The translations under genes were made by a program, and so were the position numbers. A stretch of 64,000 nt of DNA from Bacillota bacterium. Its GTDB lineage: Bacteria; Bacillota; Clostridia; Tissierellales; Peptoniphilaceae. Where the stretch lies: contig JAEZXH010000010.1 of assembly GCA_023442775.1 (NCBI GenBank), positions 1-64,000 on the forward strand, in the 5' to 3' direction. Shown here one piece after another: positions 23,977 to 33,493 of this stretch. Under the pieces are notes generated by a model. The model was given only the letters and a program-made list of their open reading frames with translations, made no database searches and was not told the DNA's origin. Every line of letters starts with the position of its first letter. Positions within the stretch are counted from its first letter, which is position 1.

Positions 23977-24966
23977 TTAGTTGAGGATGCCGAAGGTGTA
24001 GCCTTCCTCTTGGAAGTAGTCGATGACGTCGGGCAGTGCCTCGAGGGTCAAGGACTTGTTCTCTGCGTCGTGCATGAGAACGACGGCCATGTTTTGATGG
24101 CGGTTGGCCTTGAGGCTCTTGTCCAGATATTCCACCATCCCCGCGGTGGTCGTAGGGCGCACACGCTTCGGTTCCGCGTCGCCGATGAGGCAGTTCCAGT
24201 CAATCCACTCCGCTCCCGCGTCTCTCACCGCTTGGTCGGGGCCGTCGGTGAGGCCCTTCCAGCTCAAGTGGCCGCCGGGATAGCGCCAGACCGTACTCTT
24301 GAAGTCGGGGCCGAAGTACTCTTGCAAGATCTTCTGGGTCTCCTGGGCCTCGTAGCCGATGCGGTTCGTGCTGCCCACCCGGCCGGGATAGAGCTTCGAG
24401 TAGTCGTGGGTCATACTGTGCATGGCGATGGCGTGGCCCTCCCGCATCTCACGGAAGAGGACGTCCTTGTACTTGTCCGTCAGGTTGCGCCCGACGACGA
24501 AGAAAGTCGCCGGCACCTTTTTCTCCTTCAACACGTCGAGGACCTTCGGGGAAATCTTGTGATTTGGTCCGTCGTCAAAGGTGAGAAAGGCGATTTTCTT
24601 GCCGTTGTACTCCTCTTCCCCGCGGATGACACTTCTCACATAGGCGGTGTCATAGGCGTAGGCCGAGGCCTTCTTGTTGTGGTTCTTCCCCGGTTCGATC
24701 TCCACGAGGAGATTGCTCATCGCCTCGTAGCCCGCCATGGAGAGGGGGGTCTCAATGAGGTCTCCATCCCGGTGATGGATGTACCAGGAGAGGGCCTCGC
24801 CTCCTGCAAAGGCGGTGTGCCGTGGAATGAGTAGGCGCACCAGCGTCGATAGGAGCAAGAGGATGATGAGGACGAAGGGAATCAGGAGCAGCCGACGTCT
24901 CTTCCGCGCACGCTCCCGCTCTCGGCGCCTGCGGATCCTCTCCCGTCTGAGTTCTTGTTCTGTCAT
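23977..24966 (-). CDS. Membrane-anchored polysaccharide deacetylase (PgdA/PdaC-like)
   Basis: The 329-residue protein starts with an arginine-rich cytoplasmic tail (residues 1-25), one transmembrane helix (about 26-48), a linker of about 75 residues and an extracellular NodB domain. The five NodB motifs are seen: LTFDDGPNH, HSMTHDYSKL (metal histidines), WRYPGG, WNCLIGDA and VVLMHDA. It is likely a peptidoglycan N-acetylglucosamine deacetylase affecting lysozyme sensitivity. The gene is monocistronic with a bidirectional terminator. It is a fuller NodB protein than the one at 14965-15621. Confidence 0.92.
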   Translation of the reverse strand: MTEQELRRERIRRRRERERARKRRRLLLIPFVLIILLLLSTLVRLLIPRHTAFAGGEALSWYIHHRDGDLIETPLSMAGYEAMSNLLVEIEPGKNHNKKASAYAYDTAYVRSVIRGEEEYNGKKIAFLTFDDGPNHKISPKVLDVLKEKKVPATFFVVGRNLTDKYKDVLFREMREGHAIAMHSMTHDYSKLYPGRVGSTNRIGYEAQETQKILQEYFGPDFKSTVWRYPGGHLSWKGLTDGPDQAVRDAGAEWIDWNCLIGDAEPKRVRPTTTAGMVEYLDKSLKANRHQNMAVVLMHDAENKSLTLEALPDVIDYFQEEGYTFGILN

Positions 24967-25116
24967 GTTCTCCTCCTTCCTCCTTTTCTCGTTTCTCTAG
25001 TATACCCGAAAAGGGGCGGGGAAAAAAGTTACAGTCCATTTACAAATGCTTTTCATCGCAGAACTTTCCCGATTATTGGCTTCTGACCCGGTGGGACAAA
25101 TTTTGCGGGAAACTCC

Positions 25117-25155
25117 ATGAAAACGATTGACGAACTTCTCATCATTTGTTACAAT
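25117..25155 (+). promoter_or_regulatory. Galactose operon promoter with cre-like site
   Basis: TTGACG (25127-25132) and TACAAT (25150-25155) are 17 bases apart. The segment at 25117-25131 matches 13 of 15 positions of the CcpA cre consensus WTGNAANCGNWNNCW and overlaps the -35, a position that would repress transcription when a preferred sugar is present. Confidence 0.7.
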
Positions 25156-25232
25156 ATCGTCGAGATTGGAGAGACTATCTCGAACGTACCTTTCGCCTTA
25201 CGACGTGAAGAAAGAAAAAGGAGGAATCCCTC

Positions 25233-26288
25233 ATGTCCAAACGCAAACTCCTCTCCCTGTCCTTGGCAGTGACCCTCTCTGCTGGTCTTCTCGCCGCTTG
25301 TGGTGGCGGAGGAAACGCCGCCAAGAACGCCGGTGGCGACGCCGCCGCTTCCGACGCTGCTGCAAAGGCCGGTGTCCTCTACTACAAGTACAACGACACC
25401 TACATCTCCACGGTGCGTCGTAACTTGAACGACCTCGCCAAGGAAGATGGGGCCCTCACCCTCATCGAGCAAGACGGCCAAGACAACCAAGGGACCCAAA
25501 ACGACCAAATCGACACGGTCATCTCCCAAGGCGCCAACGTCCTTCTCGTGAACATCGTCGACACTGGGGCTGCAAAGGCCGCCATCGACAAGGCCAAGGC
25601 CAAGGATCTTCCCATCATCTTCTTTAACCGCGAGCCCGAAGATGCCAACGTCTACGGCACCTATGACAAGAGCCGCTTCGTGGGAACAAAGATCGAAGAA
25701 GCCGGTGAACTCCAAGGTAAGCTCATCGCCGACAAGTGGAACACCGACGCGGCCAAGTACGACCGCAACGGCAATGGCAAGCTCGACTACGTCCTTCTCC
25801 ACGGTGGGATTGACAACGCCGAAGCCGTGGCTCGTTCCAAGTACGCCGTGGACACCATCAAGGCCGCTGGCATCGAAGTGAACGAAATCGGCATGCAAAT
25901 CGCCAAGTGGGATACGGAGCAAGCGAAGAACGCCATGGATGCTTGGATTGCCAAGAGCATCAACGACATCGACGTGGTCATCGCCAACAACGACTCCATG
26001 GCCATCGGTGCCATCAACGCCCTCAAGGCCAACGGCTTCAACGGCTCTGATGCCGACAAGCACGTCCTCGTCTACGGTGTGGACGCCATTGAAGAAGCCC
26101 AAAAGCTCATCGGTGAAGGCGCAATGGACGGCACCGTCAAGCAAGACGCCGAAGCCATGGCCAAGGCCCTCTTTGCCCTCGCGAAGAACGCCGCCGCTGG
26201 CAAGGACTTCCTCGACGGAACTGACTACCAATACGACGAATCTGGCGTTGCTGTGCGCATCCCCTATCAAGCCTTTGAAGGAAAATAA
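25233..26288 (+). CDS. mglB: Galactose/glucose ABC transporter substrate-binding lipoprotein
   Basis: The 351-residue protein has a lipoprotein signal ending at the LAAC lipobox (Cys 22), an alanine-rich linker, and a periplasmic-binding-protein fold of the MglB group. Features include the Ca2+-binding EF-hand-like loop DRNGNGKLDYV near residue 175, and sugar-contacting segments YNDTYIS and IANNDSMAIGA. It binds galactose and/or glucose outside the cell and delivers it to MglAC. A strong AAAAGGAGG site precedes the ATG. It is the first gene of the mgl-gal operon and is separated from mglA by a stable hairpin. Confidence 0.95.
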   Translation: MSKRKLLSLSLAVTLSAGLLAACGGGGNAAKNAGGDAAASDAAAKAGVLYYKYNDTYISTVRRNLNDLAKEDGALTLIEQDGQDNQGTQNDQIDTVISQGANVLLVNIVDTGAAKAAIDKAKAKDLPIIFFNREPEDANVYGTYDKSRFVGTKIEEAGELQGKLIADKWNTDAAKYDRNGNGKLDYVLLHGGIDNAEAVARSKYAVDTIKAAGIEVNEIGMQIAKWDTEQAKNAMDAWIAKSINDIDVVIANNDSMAIGAINALKANGFNGSDADKHVLVYGVDAIEEAQKLIGEGAMDGTVKQDAEAMAKALFALAKNAAAGKDFLDGTDYQYDESGVAVRIPYQAFEGK

Positions 26289-26318
26289 GTTGTCAACGAA
26301 GGGGGTCTCCCCTTCCAG

Positions 26319-26345
26319 AGAGGGGCACTCATCGGGTGCCCCTCT
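26319..26345 (+). promoter_or_regulatory. Intercistronic hairpin between mglB and mglA
   Basis: A ten-base-pair stem AGAGGGGCAC / GTGCCCCTCT with a seven-base loop lacks a proper T run. In binding-protein operons such hairpins protect the upstream mRNA and partly reduce downstream expression, which would raise MglB over MglA/MglC. Confidence 0.75.
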
Positions 26346-26370
26346 TCTATGATAGAAAGCAGGTGACAAG

Positions 26371-27870
26371 GTGAGCGCATCGCGTTATCTCCTCGAAATG
26401 CGAGGCATCAGCAAGTCCTTCCCCGGGGTCAAGGCCCTCGACGACGTCAACCTCCTGGTACGCCCGGGTACGGTCCACGCCCTCATGGGAGAAAACGGGG
26501 CGGGGAAGAGCACCTTGATGAAGTGCCTCTTTGGCATCTATCGTGAAGACGAAGGGGAAATCTTCCTTGACGGGGAAAAGGTCCAGTTCCAAAACCCAAA
26601 GGACGCCCTGGAACGAGGGGTCTCCATGGTCCACCAAGAACTCAACCAAGTCATGAAGCGCTCCGTCGCCGAGAACATGATGCTCGGCCGCTTCCCGAAG
26701 AAGATGGGCCTCGTGGACCACAAGGCCATGTACTCCTTCGTGGACGACGTCTTCAAGGACTTGGGCCTCGATATCTCTCCAAAAGCCAGAATCAACACCC
26801 TCTCCGTCTCCCAGCGGCAGATGGTGGAGATTGCAAAAGCCGTCAGCTATGACGCCAAGATCCTCATCCTCGACGAGCCCACCAGTTCTCTCACGGAACA
26901 GGAAGTGGACAAACTCTTTAGCATCATCCGCCTCCTAAAGGACCGGGGTATGGGCATTGTCTACATCTCCCACAAGATGGAAGAAATCATGGAAATCTCC
27001 GACGACATCACCGTCTTCCGGGACGGTCGCTGGGTGGCTACCAACCCCGTCGAGGAGATGACCACGGAAAAGATCATCAACCTCATGGTGGGCCGGGAGC
27101 TCACCGACCGCTTCCCGCCGAAGAACCACACCATTGGCGACGTCATGCTCGAGGTGAGAAACCTCACGGGCAAATACCAGCCCCACGTCAAGGACGTCTC
27201 CTTTGACCTCCGAGAAGGGGAAATCCTAGGCGTTGCCGGCCTCGTCGGCGCGCGGCGCACGGAACTTCTCGAGGCCCTCTTTGGCATCGCCACCTTGGAG
27301 AGCGGAGAAATCCTCCTCCGTGGCCAGGCGATTCACAACAAGAATCCCCGAGACGCGATTAGAAATGGCTTCTCGATGCTTACCGAAGAGCGGCGCAGTA
27401 CGGGAATCTTCCCCGCCCTTGACATTACGGCGAACTCGACGATTTCCTCCCTCGGCCAATACAAGTCCGGGCCCCTTCTCTCCTCGAAGAAGATCTCCAC
27501 CGCCACGGACTGGGTCATCTCCAGCATGAAGGTGAAGACGCCGAACCGGCGCACCCTCATCCGCTCCCTCTCGGGGGGAAACCAACAGAAGGTCATCCTC
27601 GGCCGTTGGCTCCTTACAGAGCCCCAGATTCTCCTCCTCGACGAGCCCACCCGAGGCATCGACGTCGGGGCGAAGTATGAGATCTACCAACTCATCCTCT
27701 CCCTCGCCGAGAAGGGCAACGGCATCATCGTCGTCAGCTCCGAACTTCCCGAACTCTTGGGGATTTGCGACCGCATCGCCGTCATGAGTAACGGACGCCT
27801 CGCCGGCATCGACGACGCGAAAAACCTCAACCAAGAAAAAATCTTAGAGCTCTGCGCCAAGTACCTCTAG
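26371..27870 (+). CDS. mglA: Galactose/methyl galactoside ABC transporter ATP-binding protein
   Basis: The 499-residue protein has two ABC ATPase domains, as in sugar importers of the MglA/RbsA type. The first has Walker A GENGAGKST, signature LSVSQRQMVE and Walker B ILILDEPTSS. The second has a degenerate Walker A (GLVGARRTE), signature LSGGNQQKV and Walker B LLLDEPTRG. The degenerate second Walker A is normal in this family. The start is GTG preceded by an AGGTGACAAG stretch. It powers uptake with MglB and MglC. Confidence 0.96.
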   Translation: MSASRYLLEMRGISKSFPGVKALDDVNLLVRPGTVHALMGENGAGKSTLMKCLFGIYREDEGEIFLDGEKVQFQNPKDALERGVSMVHQELNQVMKRSVAENMMLGRFPKKMGLVDHKAMYSFVDDVFKDLGLDISPKARINTLSVSQRQMVEIAKAVSYDAKILILDEPTSSLTEQEVDKLFSIIRLLKDRGMGIVYISHKMEEIMEISDDITVFRDGRWVATNPVEEMTTEKIINLMVGRELTDRFPPKNHTIGDVMLEVRNLTGKYQPHVKDVSFDLREGEILGVAGLVGARRTELLEALFGIATLESGEILLRGQAIHNKNPRDAIRNGFSMLTEERRSTGIFPALDITANSTISSLGQYKSGPLLSSKKISTATDWVISSMKVKTPNRRTLIRSLSGGNQQKVILGRWLLTEPQILLLDEPTRGIDVGAKYEIYQLILSLAEKGNGIIVVSSELPELLGICDRIAVMSNGRLAGIDDAKNLNQEKILELCAKYL

Positions 27871-27882
27871 GAAGGAGACCCT

Positions 27883-28902
27883 ATGGAACAAAACCTTAAC
27901 GCAGCAGCCCGCCGGGAACGAACCCGGGAACTCTTCTTCAACTATGCGCTCTACTTCATTCTGGGCATGCTCATCGTGGGGATTATCGCCTACGATCCAT
28001 CCTTCTTAACGCGCAACAACTTCGTCAACATCCTCACCCAGGCCTCCACCCGGGCGATCCTTGCCCTCGGTGCCGCCGGCCTCATCGTCTTACAGGGGAC
28101 CGACCTCTCCGCAGGGCGCATCCTCGGCCTCTCCGCCGCCGTCTCTGCCTCCCTCTTGCAATCCGCAGACTACGCGAGCCGCATGTACCCCAACCTCGGG
28201 GAAGTGAACATGCTCATCCCCTTCGCCCTCGCCATCCTCGTCGGCGTCGTCTTCTCCCTCTTTAACGGACTCGGCGTCGCCGTCTTGAAGATTCACGCCT
28301 TCATCATCTCCCTCGGGACCCAACTCATCGTCTACGGCATCTTGCAGATGTACATCGACTCCCAGGAGATGGGGGCGCAGCCCATCGGTTCCCTCTCGGA
28401 ACGCTACACGAACCTCGTCAACGGAGAAGTCTTCCTCCTGCCAAACCTCGTGTGGTTCATGATCATCATCGCCATCATCATGTGGGTCATCTGGAATAAG
28501 ACTGCCCTTGGGAAAAACATGTTCGCCATCGGCGGCAACCCGGAAGCTGCAGAAGTCTCCGGGGTCAGCCTTGTGAAGAACATCATGCTCATCTACCTCA
28601 TCACTGGGGTCCTCTACGGGATTGCAGGATTTCTCGAAGCGGCCCGTATCGGTTCGGTCACCGCGGGAACCGGGACCAACTACGACCTCGACGCCATTGC
28701 GGCCTGCGTCGTCGGCGGCGTCTCCTTCTCCGGTGGGGTCGGGACCATTCCGGGCGTGCTCATCGGCACCATCATTTTGCAGTTCATCAACTACGGTCTC
28801 CAATACATCGGCGTCAATCCCTACCTTCAGGGCGTGGTCAAGGGAATCATCATCATCGTCGCCGTGGCCATTGACGTACGCAAGTACATCGTGAAAAAAT
28901 GA
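27883..28902 (+). CDS. mglC: Galactose/methyl galactoside ABC transporter permease
   Basis: The 339-residue protein is the membrane channel of the mgl importer, with about eight to ten helices and the branched-chain/ribose-type permease motif LGAAGLIVLQGTDLSAGR near residue 65, GGNPEAAEVSGV in the cytoplasmic EAA-like loop and GGVSFSGGVGTIPGVLIG near the end. It starts 12 bases after mglA with an AAGGAG site, and its stop overlaps the next ATG (ATGA). Confidence 0.96.
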   Translation: MEQNLNAAARRERTRELFFNYALYFILGMLIVGIIAYDPSFLTRNNFVNILTQASTRAILALGAAGLIVLQGTDLSAGRILGLSAAVSASLLQSADYASRMYPNLGEVNMLIPFALAILVGVVFSLFNGLGVAVLKIHAFIISLGTQLIVYGILQMYIDSQEMGAQPIGSLSERYTNLVNGEVFLLPNLVWFMIIIAIIMWVIWNKTALGKNMFAIGGNPEAAEVSGVSLVKNIMLIYLITGVLYGIAGFLEAARIGSVTAGTGTNYDLDAIAACVVGGVSFSGGVGTIPGVLIGTIILQFINYGLQYIGVNPYLQGVVKGIIIIVAVAIDVRKYIVKK

Positions 28903-29750
28903 GTCTCTCTACGATTCTTCTCGAGAACGAGACCTTTGCCCTCGAGATTTGCCCCGCCCTTGGGGCGAAGGTCGTCTCTTTGGTGGCCAAACAATCAGGG
29001 CGCAACCTCCTCTTCGAAAGCGTTGCGCCCCTGAGATTGGCCTCCTATGGGGCGGCCTTTTCTGATTTTGACACCTCGGGGATTGACGACTGCTTCCCCA
29101 CCATCGACCCTTGGGAGGAAGAGGGCCTCTCCTATCCCGACCACGGTGCCCTCTGGAGCCTACCCATGGAGATCACCAAGAAAGAGAACGCCCTCACGAG
29201 CCGCTTCTCCTTAGAAGAGACCATGGGCCTTCCCATCACCGGAGAGCGCACCATCGCCCTCGACGGGGACAAGGTCTTTTACACCTTCACCGTAAAAAAC
29301 CACGGAGATACCCCCATTCCCTACATCTGGGCCTTTCACGGCCTCTTTTCCCCAGAAGGGGCAAGGCTCCTGCTACCCTTCTCGAAAGAGGACGTCATCC
29401 TCTTGGACGGCAAGATGCCCGAGGGCCTCGAGGACTTTTCCTCCTATCCCGAAAATGCCACGAGCAAGTGGGCCTTCCCCGGCCCCTGCCCCGAGGGGGA
29501 GATTGGCTACCTCTATGAGAAAGACGGGTTCGCCCTCCTCCTCGACTGGGACAGAACCGAAACCCCCTACCTCGCCTGCTGGGTGAGTACGGGAGGCTTT
29601 AAGGGGGAAAAGAATTGGGCCCTCGAGCCCATGAGCGCCGCCTTTGACACCCCAGGAGATAGGCCCCATCTTCCCGGGAGCACCCTTTTCCCACATGAAT
29701 CTCGCACCCATCACTTGACCTTGACCTACAGGGAGGTTCGTCATGGCTGA
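28899..29750 (+). CDS. Aldose 1-epimerase-family protein (galactose mutarotase-like)
   Basis: The 283-residue protein has the all-beta galactose-mutarotase fold pattern: an N-terminal GAKVVSLV, GIDDCFPTIDPW, the catalytic-site-like AFHGLFSP, and a late ALEPMSAAFDTPGD with the conserved glutamate. It probably interconverts alpha and beta anomers of galactose before GalK. It is divergent from classical GalM, so a related sugar is possible. It overlaps mglC by four bases and galT by eight, placing it in the operon. Confidence 0.82.
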   Translation: MSLSTILLENETFALEICPALGAKVVSLVAKQSGRNLLFESVAPLRLASYGAAFSDFDTSGIDDCFPTIDPWEEEGLSYPDHGALWSLPMEITKKENALTSRFSLEETMGLPITGERTIALDGDKVFYTFTVKNHGDTPIPYIWAFHGLFSPEGARLLLPFSKEDVILLDGKMPEGLEDFSSYPENATSKWAFPGPCPEGEIGYLYEKDGFALLLDWDRTETPYLACWVSTGGFKGEKNWALEPMSAAFDTPGDRPHLPGSTLFPHESRTHHLTLTYREVRHG

Positions 29751-30717
29751 ATTACGTTACAATCCCCTCTTAGGCGACTGGACCATGGTCTCCGCCGACC
29801 GGTCCAAACGCCCTGACATGCCCAAGGATTTCTGCCCCTTCTGTCCCGACTCAGGGCGCGTCCCCCCGGACTACGAAGTCCATCGGTATGACAACGACTT
29901 TCCCATCCTCTCCCAAGACCCTTGGGAGCCCGAAGCCGTGGGAAGCGACTTCTACAAGACCATGCCCTCCTATGGGAAGTGCGAAGTCATCCTCTACTCC
30001 TCGGATCACCACGGCAACCTCCGCGACCTCTCCCAAGAGCACATGGAGCACCTCGTGGATTTGTGGACCGAACGCTACGAGGAACTCATCGTCGACGAGA
30101 AGATCAAATTCGTCTTCTGCTTCGAGAACCGTGGACGAGAAGTGGGGGTCACCATGCCCCATCCCCACGGCCAGATCTACGGCTATTCCTTTATGCCTCT
30201 TCGGATGAAGGTGGAACTTGCGCGGGCAAAAGAGTACTATGAAACCGAGGGCGAAAACCTCTATGACCGCATCCTCCAAGAAGAACTCGACTTCATGGAC
30301 CGCCTTGTCACCGAAAACGACTCCTTCGTCGCCTTCATCCCCTTCTTCGGCGAATACCCCTACGGCGTCTATATCTTCCCCCGTCGTCCCCTCGCCTCCT
30401 TCTCCGACTTTGACGAGGCGGCTCGCCGTGACTTCGCCGCCATTTTGAAAGAAGTCACCACCCTCTTTGACGCCCTCTTCGACGCCACCTTCCCCTACAT
30501 GATGGGCATCTACAACGCCCCCGCCCACGACGACCTCGCCGAGGGAGCTTCCGACTACTTCCGGTTCCACGTGAAGTTCTTCCCGCCCCTGCGCGCCAAG
30601 GGCAGCCTCAAGTACAACGCCTCCTCGGAGACGGGAGCCTGGGCCTACGGCAACCCGCGGCGGGTAGAAGACTGCGCACGAGAATTAAGAGAGACGAAGG
30701 AGCGGCTCCATGGATAG
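29743..30717 (+). CDS. galT: Galactose-1-phosphate uridylyltransferase
   Basis: The 324-residue HIT-superfamily enzyme swaps UMP from UDP-glucose to galactose-1-phosphate in the Leloir pathway. The catalytic histidine triad HPHGQIYG lies at about residue 147; DFCPFCPDSG carries zinc-binding cysteines and the ENRGREVGVTMPH segment is conserved. The start overlaps the mutarotase-like gene by eight bases and its stop overlaps galK by eight, giving tight translational coupling. This is the GalT type I family, unlike the GalT2 of some other Bacillota. Confidence 0.96.
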   Translation: MAELRYNPLLGDWTMVSADRSKRPDMPKDFCPFCPDSGRVPPDYEVHRYDNDFPILSQDPWEPEAVGSDFYKTMPSYGKCEVILYSSDHHGNLRDLSQEHMEHLVDLWTERYEELIVDEKIKFVFCFENRGREVGVTMPHPHGQIYGYSFMPLRMKVELARAKEYYETEGENLYDRILQEELDFMDRLVTENDSFVAFIPFFGEYPYGVYIFPRRPLASFSDFDEAARRDFAAILKEVTTLFDALFDATFPYMMGIYNAPAHDDLAEGASDYFRFHVKFFPPLRAKGSLKYNASSETGAWAYGNPRRVEDCARELRETKERLHG

Positions 30718-31870
30718 ACTCAAGGAGCGCATCGCCCATTTTGAGGAACTCTTTGGCAAGGCGCCCACCGCCCTCGTCTACGCGCCGAGCCGCATCAACC
30801 TCATCGGAGAGCACTTGGACTACAACGGGGGCCACGTCCTCCCCTGCGCCATTGAGCTCGGGACCTACGCCCTCATCGCCCCCTCGGAGTCCTTCGACTT
30901 CGTAAGCCTTAACATGGAGGAGCGCGTCCGCGCCAAGGTAGAGGACCTCGCCACTCTCCCCCCCAAGGGGTGGGGCGCCTATCCCCTCGGCGTCGGGAAG
31001 CGCCTCGAGGAGCTGGGAACCCCGGTGAAGGGATTTTGCGGCCTCTTCTGGGGAGAGATTCCCACGGGAGCCGGCCTCTCCAGTTCCGCCTCCTTGGAGG
31101 TCCTCACCGCCACCATCTTCGCCCACTTAGGGGGCTTTGACCTCGATCCCTTGGAGAAGGCCCACATCGGCCGGTGGGTGGAGAACGTCCACTTGGGCCT
31201 CAACTCCGGGATTATGGACCAATTCGCCATCGCCATGGGGCAGAAGGACACGGCGTTTTTCCTCGAGACGGTTCACGAGACCTACGAGCCCATCCCCTTG
31301 GACCTTCAGGGCCACGCCCTCGTCGTCATGTACACGGGAGTGAGTCGACAACTCGTGGAAGGGGCCTACAACGACCGATTCAACGCCTGCCAAGAGCTCC
31401 TCGCACAACTCCGAGAGCCCTTCGGCATCAACGCCCTCTGTGAGCTCCCCTTAGAGCGGCTGGAAGAGGCGATGAACCTCGTGGAAGACGCCACCCTTCG
31501 CCGTCGCCTGCGCCACGTCATCACCGAGGAATCTCGGGTGAAGGAAGCAGTAGAGGCTCTTCAAGGGGGAGACCTTCTCCGCTTTGGCCACCTCTTAGAC
31601 GGCTCCCACGCCTCCCTTTCGGAAGACTACGAAGTCTCGAGCCGAGAGCTCGACATGATCACCGAGCTTGCCCGTCGCCACGGGGGCTGCCTCGGCGCAC
31701 GCATGACCGGTGCCGGATTTGCGGGCTGCGCCATCGCCCTCGTCCGGGAAGACCGCCTCGAGGACTTCCTCGCCCGCATCCCCCTCGCCTACGAAAAGAT
31801 GAGCGGACACACCCCCACCTTCTTCGTCACCAAGGCCTCCCACGGCCCAACCACCACCCCCCTCTCCTAG
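30710..31870 (+). CDS. galK: Galactokinase
   Basis: The 386-residue GHMP kinase phosphorylates galactose at C1. Signature motifs are the galactokinase pattern SRINLIGEHLDYNGGHVLP (residues about 26-44), the ATP loop PTGAGLSSSASLEV and the C-terminal GGCLGARMTGAGFAGCAIAL. The catalytic Asp is in NSGIMDQFAIAMG. Length and order fit GalK. The galE gene follows after 12 bases with an AAAGGAG site. Confidence 0.97.
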   Translation: MDRLKERIAHFEELFGKAPTALVYAPSRINLIGEHLDYNGGHVLPCAIELGTYALIAPSESFDFVSLNMEERVRAKVEDLATLPPKGWGAYPLGVGKRLEELGTPVKGFCGLFWGEIPTGAGLSSSASLEVLTATIFAHLGGFDLDPLEKAHIGRWVENVHLGLNSGIMDQFAIAMGQKDTAFFLETVHETYEPIPLDLQGHALVVMYTGVSRQLVEGAYNDRFNACQELLAQLREPFGINALCELPLERLEEAMNLVEDATLRRRLRHVITEESRVKEAVEALQGGDLLRFGHLLDGSHASLSEDYEVSSRELDMITELARRHGGCLGARMTGAGFAGCAIALVREDRLEDFLARIPLAYEKMSGHTPTFFVTKASHGPTTTPLS

Positions 31871-31882
31871 AAAGGAGTTTCC

Positions 31883-32869
31883 ATGAACGTCCTCATTATC
31901 GGCGGAGCCGGCTACATCGGCTCCCACTGCGCACGCACCTTCCTCGAAGAAGGAGACGAGGTCATCGTCCTCGACAACCTCTCCACCGGGCACAAAGACG
32001 CAGTTCTCACCGACACCTTCTACGAAGGCGACGTCCGCGACCGCGCCCTCCTAGACGACATCTTCCGCCGCCACAAGATTGACGTGGTGCTTCACTTCGC
32101 CGCCCTCTCCCTCGTGGGCATCAGCATGACCGAGCCCGCAGAGTACTACAACAACAACGTCTACGGCGCCTTGGTCCTCTTAGAAGCCATGCGGGACCAC
32201 GGCGTGAAGAAAATCGTCTTCTCCTCCACCGCCGCGGTCTACGGCGAACCGGAAGAGACCCCAATCTTAGAAGACGCCGCCACGAACCCCACCAACCCCT
32301 ATGGAGAGACGAAACTCGCCATGGAGAAGATGATGCACTGGTTCGACGTGGCCTATGGAATCAAGAGCGTCGCCCTGCGCTACTTTAACGCCGCTGGTGC
32401 CTCCTCCGACGGCCGCCTCGGCGAACGACACAACCCCGAGACCCACCTCATCCCCCTCGTCCTCCAAGTCCCTCGAGGCCTTCGGGAAAAAGTCGCCATC
32501 TACGGCAACGACTACCCGACGAAGGATGGCACCTGCATCCGGGATTATATCCACGTGGAGGACCTCGCCCGGGCCCACTACCTTGCCGCCAAGAGTTTGG
32601 AGGACAACACCTCGAAGACCTACAACCTCGGCACGGGGACGGGATACAGCGTCCGGGAAGTCATTGAGACCGCCCGCAAGGTCACGGGGCACCCCATCCC
32701 CGCAGAGGAGACCCCGCGTCGCCCAGGAGACCCGGCAGTCCTCGTCGCCTCGGGAGAAAAGGCGAAAGAAGAGCTCGGCTTTACCCCGAAAAAAGACCTG
32801 GAGACCATGATTAGAGACGCCTGGAACTTCTACCAAGACTACGACAAGAAAGGAGAACCCCATGCTTAA
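31883..32869 (+). CDS. galE: UDP-glucose 4-epimerase
   Basis: The 328-residue extended short-chain dehydrogenase interconverts UDP-galactose and UDP-glucose, regenerating the GalT cosubstrate. The NAD motif is GGAGYIGSHCA at 7-17, the catalytic serine is in VFSSTAAVYGEP, and the YxxxK is in NPYGETKLAMEK. The substrate loop RDYIHVEDLARAH is intact. It ends with eight bases overlapping the nitroreductase-like gene. Confidence 0.97.
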   Translation: MNVLIIGGAGYIGSHCARTFLEEGDEVIVLDNLSTGHKDAVLTDTFYEGDVRDRALLDDIFRRHKIDVVLHFAALSLVGISMTEPAEYYNNNVYGALVLLEAMRDHGVKKIVFSSTAAVYGEPEETPILEDAATNPTNPYGETKLAMEKMMHWFDVAYGIKSVALRYFNAAGASSDGRLGERHNPETHLIPLVLQVPRGLREKVAIYGNDYPTKDGTCIRDYIHVEDLARAHYLAAKSLEDNTSKTYNLGTGTGYSVREVIETARKVTGHPIPAEETPRRPGDPAVLVASGEKAKEELGFTPKKDLETMIRDAWNFYQDYDKKGEPHA

Positions 32870-33380
32870 GGACACCATTTTCAATCGCCGCACCACGAGA
32901 AAATACAAGGGCGGCCCCGTCCCCCACGACCTCTTGGAAAACCTCTTGATGCACGCCTCCATGGGCCCCTCCGCGGGAAATGCCCACCCCATTGAGTTCA
33001 TCGTCGTCGAAGACCCGGAGACGAAGGCAAAACTCGCCGCCGTGGAAAAATTTGGCACCGCCTACGTGAAAGACGCCCCGACCCTCATCGTCCTCATCGG
33101 AGACACGGAAACCTCCCGCACCTGGGTCGAAGAAGGGGCCATCGCCGCAGCGTACCTCGGCCTGCTCCTCGAAGAAGAGGGATACTCCTCGAGCTGGATC
33201 CACCTCCACGGCCTCACCACCCCCGAGAAGGAAGATACGGAGTCCTACGTGAGAAACCTCCTCGGCATCCCGGAAAAATACGGCGTCCTGTGCATGCTCC
33301 CCGTCGGGGAAAAGGACGAGCGCACGAAGCGCCGCAAGGAGTTTCCCATGGGCGAAAAGATGCACATGGAAAAATTCTAA
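32862..33380 (+). CDS. Nitroreductase-family protein
   Basis: The 172-residue flavoprotein-like protein has the FMN-binding start FNRRTTRKYKGGPVP, an APSAGNAHPIE-type loop (here GPSAGNAHPIEF) and the later GIPEKYGVLCMLPVG motif of small nitroreductases. Such enzymes use NAD(P)H to reduce nitro groups or quinones; the physiological substrate is unknown. It is the last gene of the mgl-gal operon, overlaps galE by eight bases and is followed by a terminator. It has no known role in galactose use, so hitchhiking is likely. Confidence 0.88.
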   Translation: MLKDTIFNRRTTRKYKGGPVPHDLLENLLMHASMGPSAGNAHPIEFIVVEDPETKAKLAAVEKFGTAYVKDAPTLIVLIGDTETSRTWVEEGAIAAAYLGLLLEEEGYSSSWIHLHGLTTPEKEDTESYVRNLLGIPEKYGVLCMLPVGEKDERTKRRKEFPMGEKMHMEKF

Positions 33381-33381
33381 G

Positions 33382-33410
33382 AAAAGAGAGACCCTCGGGT
33401 CTCTTTTTTC
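33382..33410 (+). terminator. Terminator of the mgl-gal operon
   Basis: AAAAGAGAGACCC-TC-GGGTCTCTTTTTT: a near-perfect stem with a T run ends the operon. Confidence 0.9.
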
Positions 33411-33493
33411 GTGACTCAATTGACTTTTCTTCTAGTTTATGATGAGATAGAGGAAAATGTTTCTTTGATGCAACCATGAGAAAGGAGAGTGCC

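Noticed and set aside
25149..26369. 406-residue minus-strand frame opposite mglB
   Set aside because: It is antisense to mglB, which has a lipobox and a calcium loop; the antisense translation has no family features.
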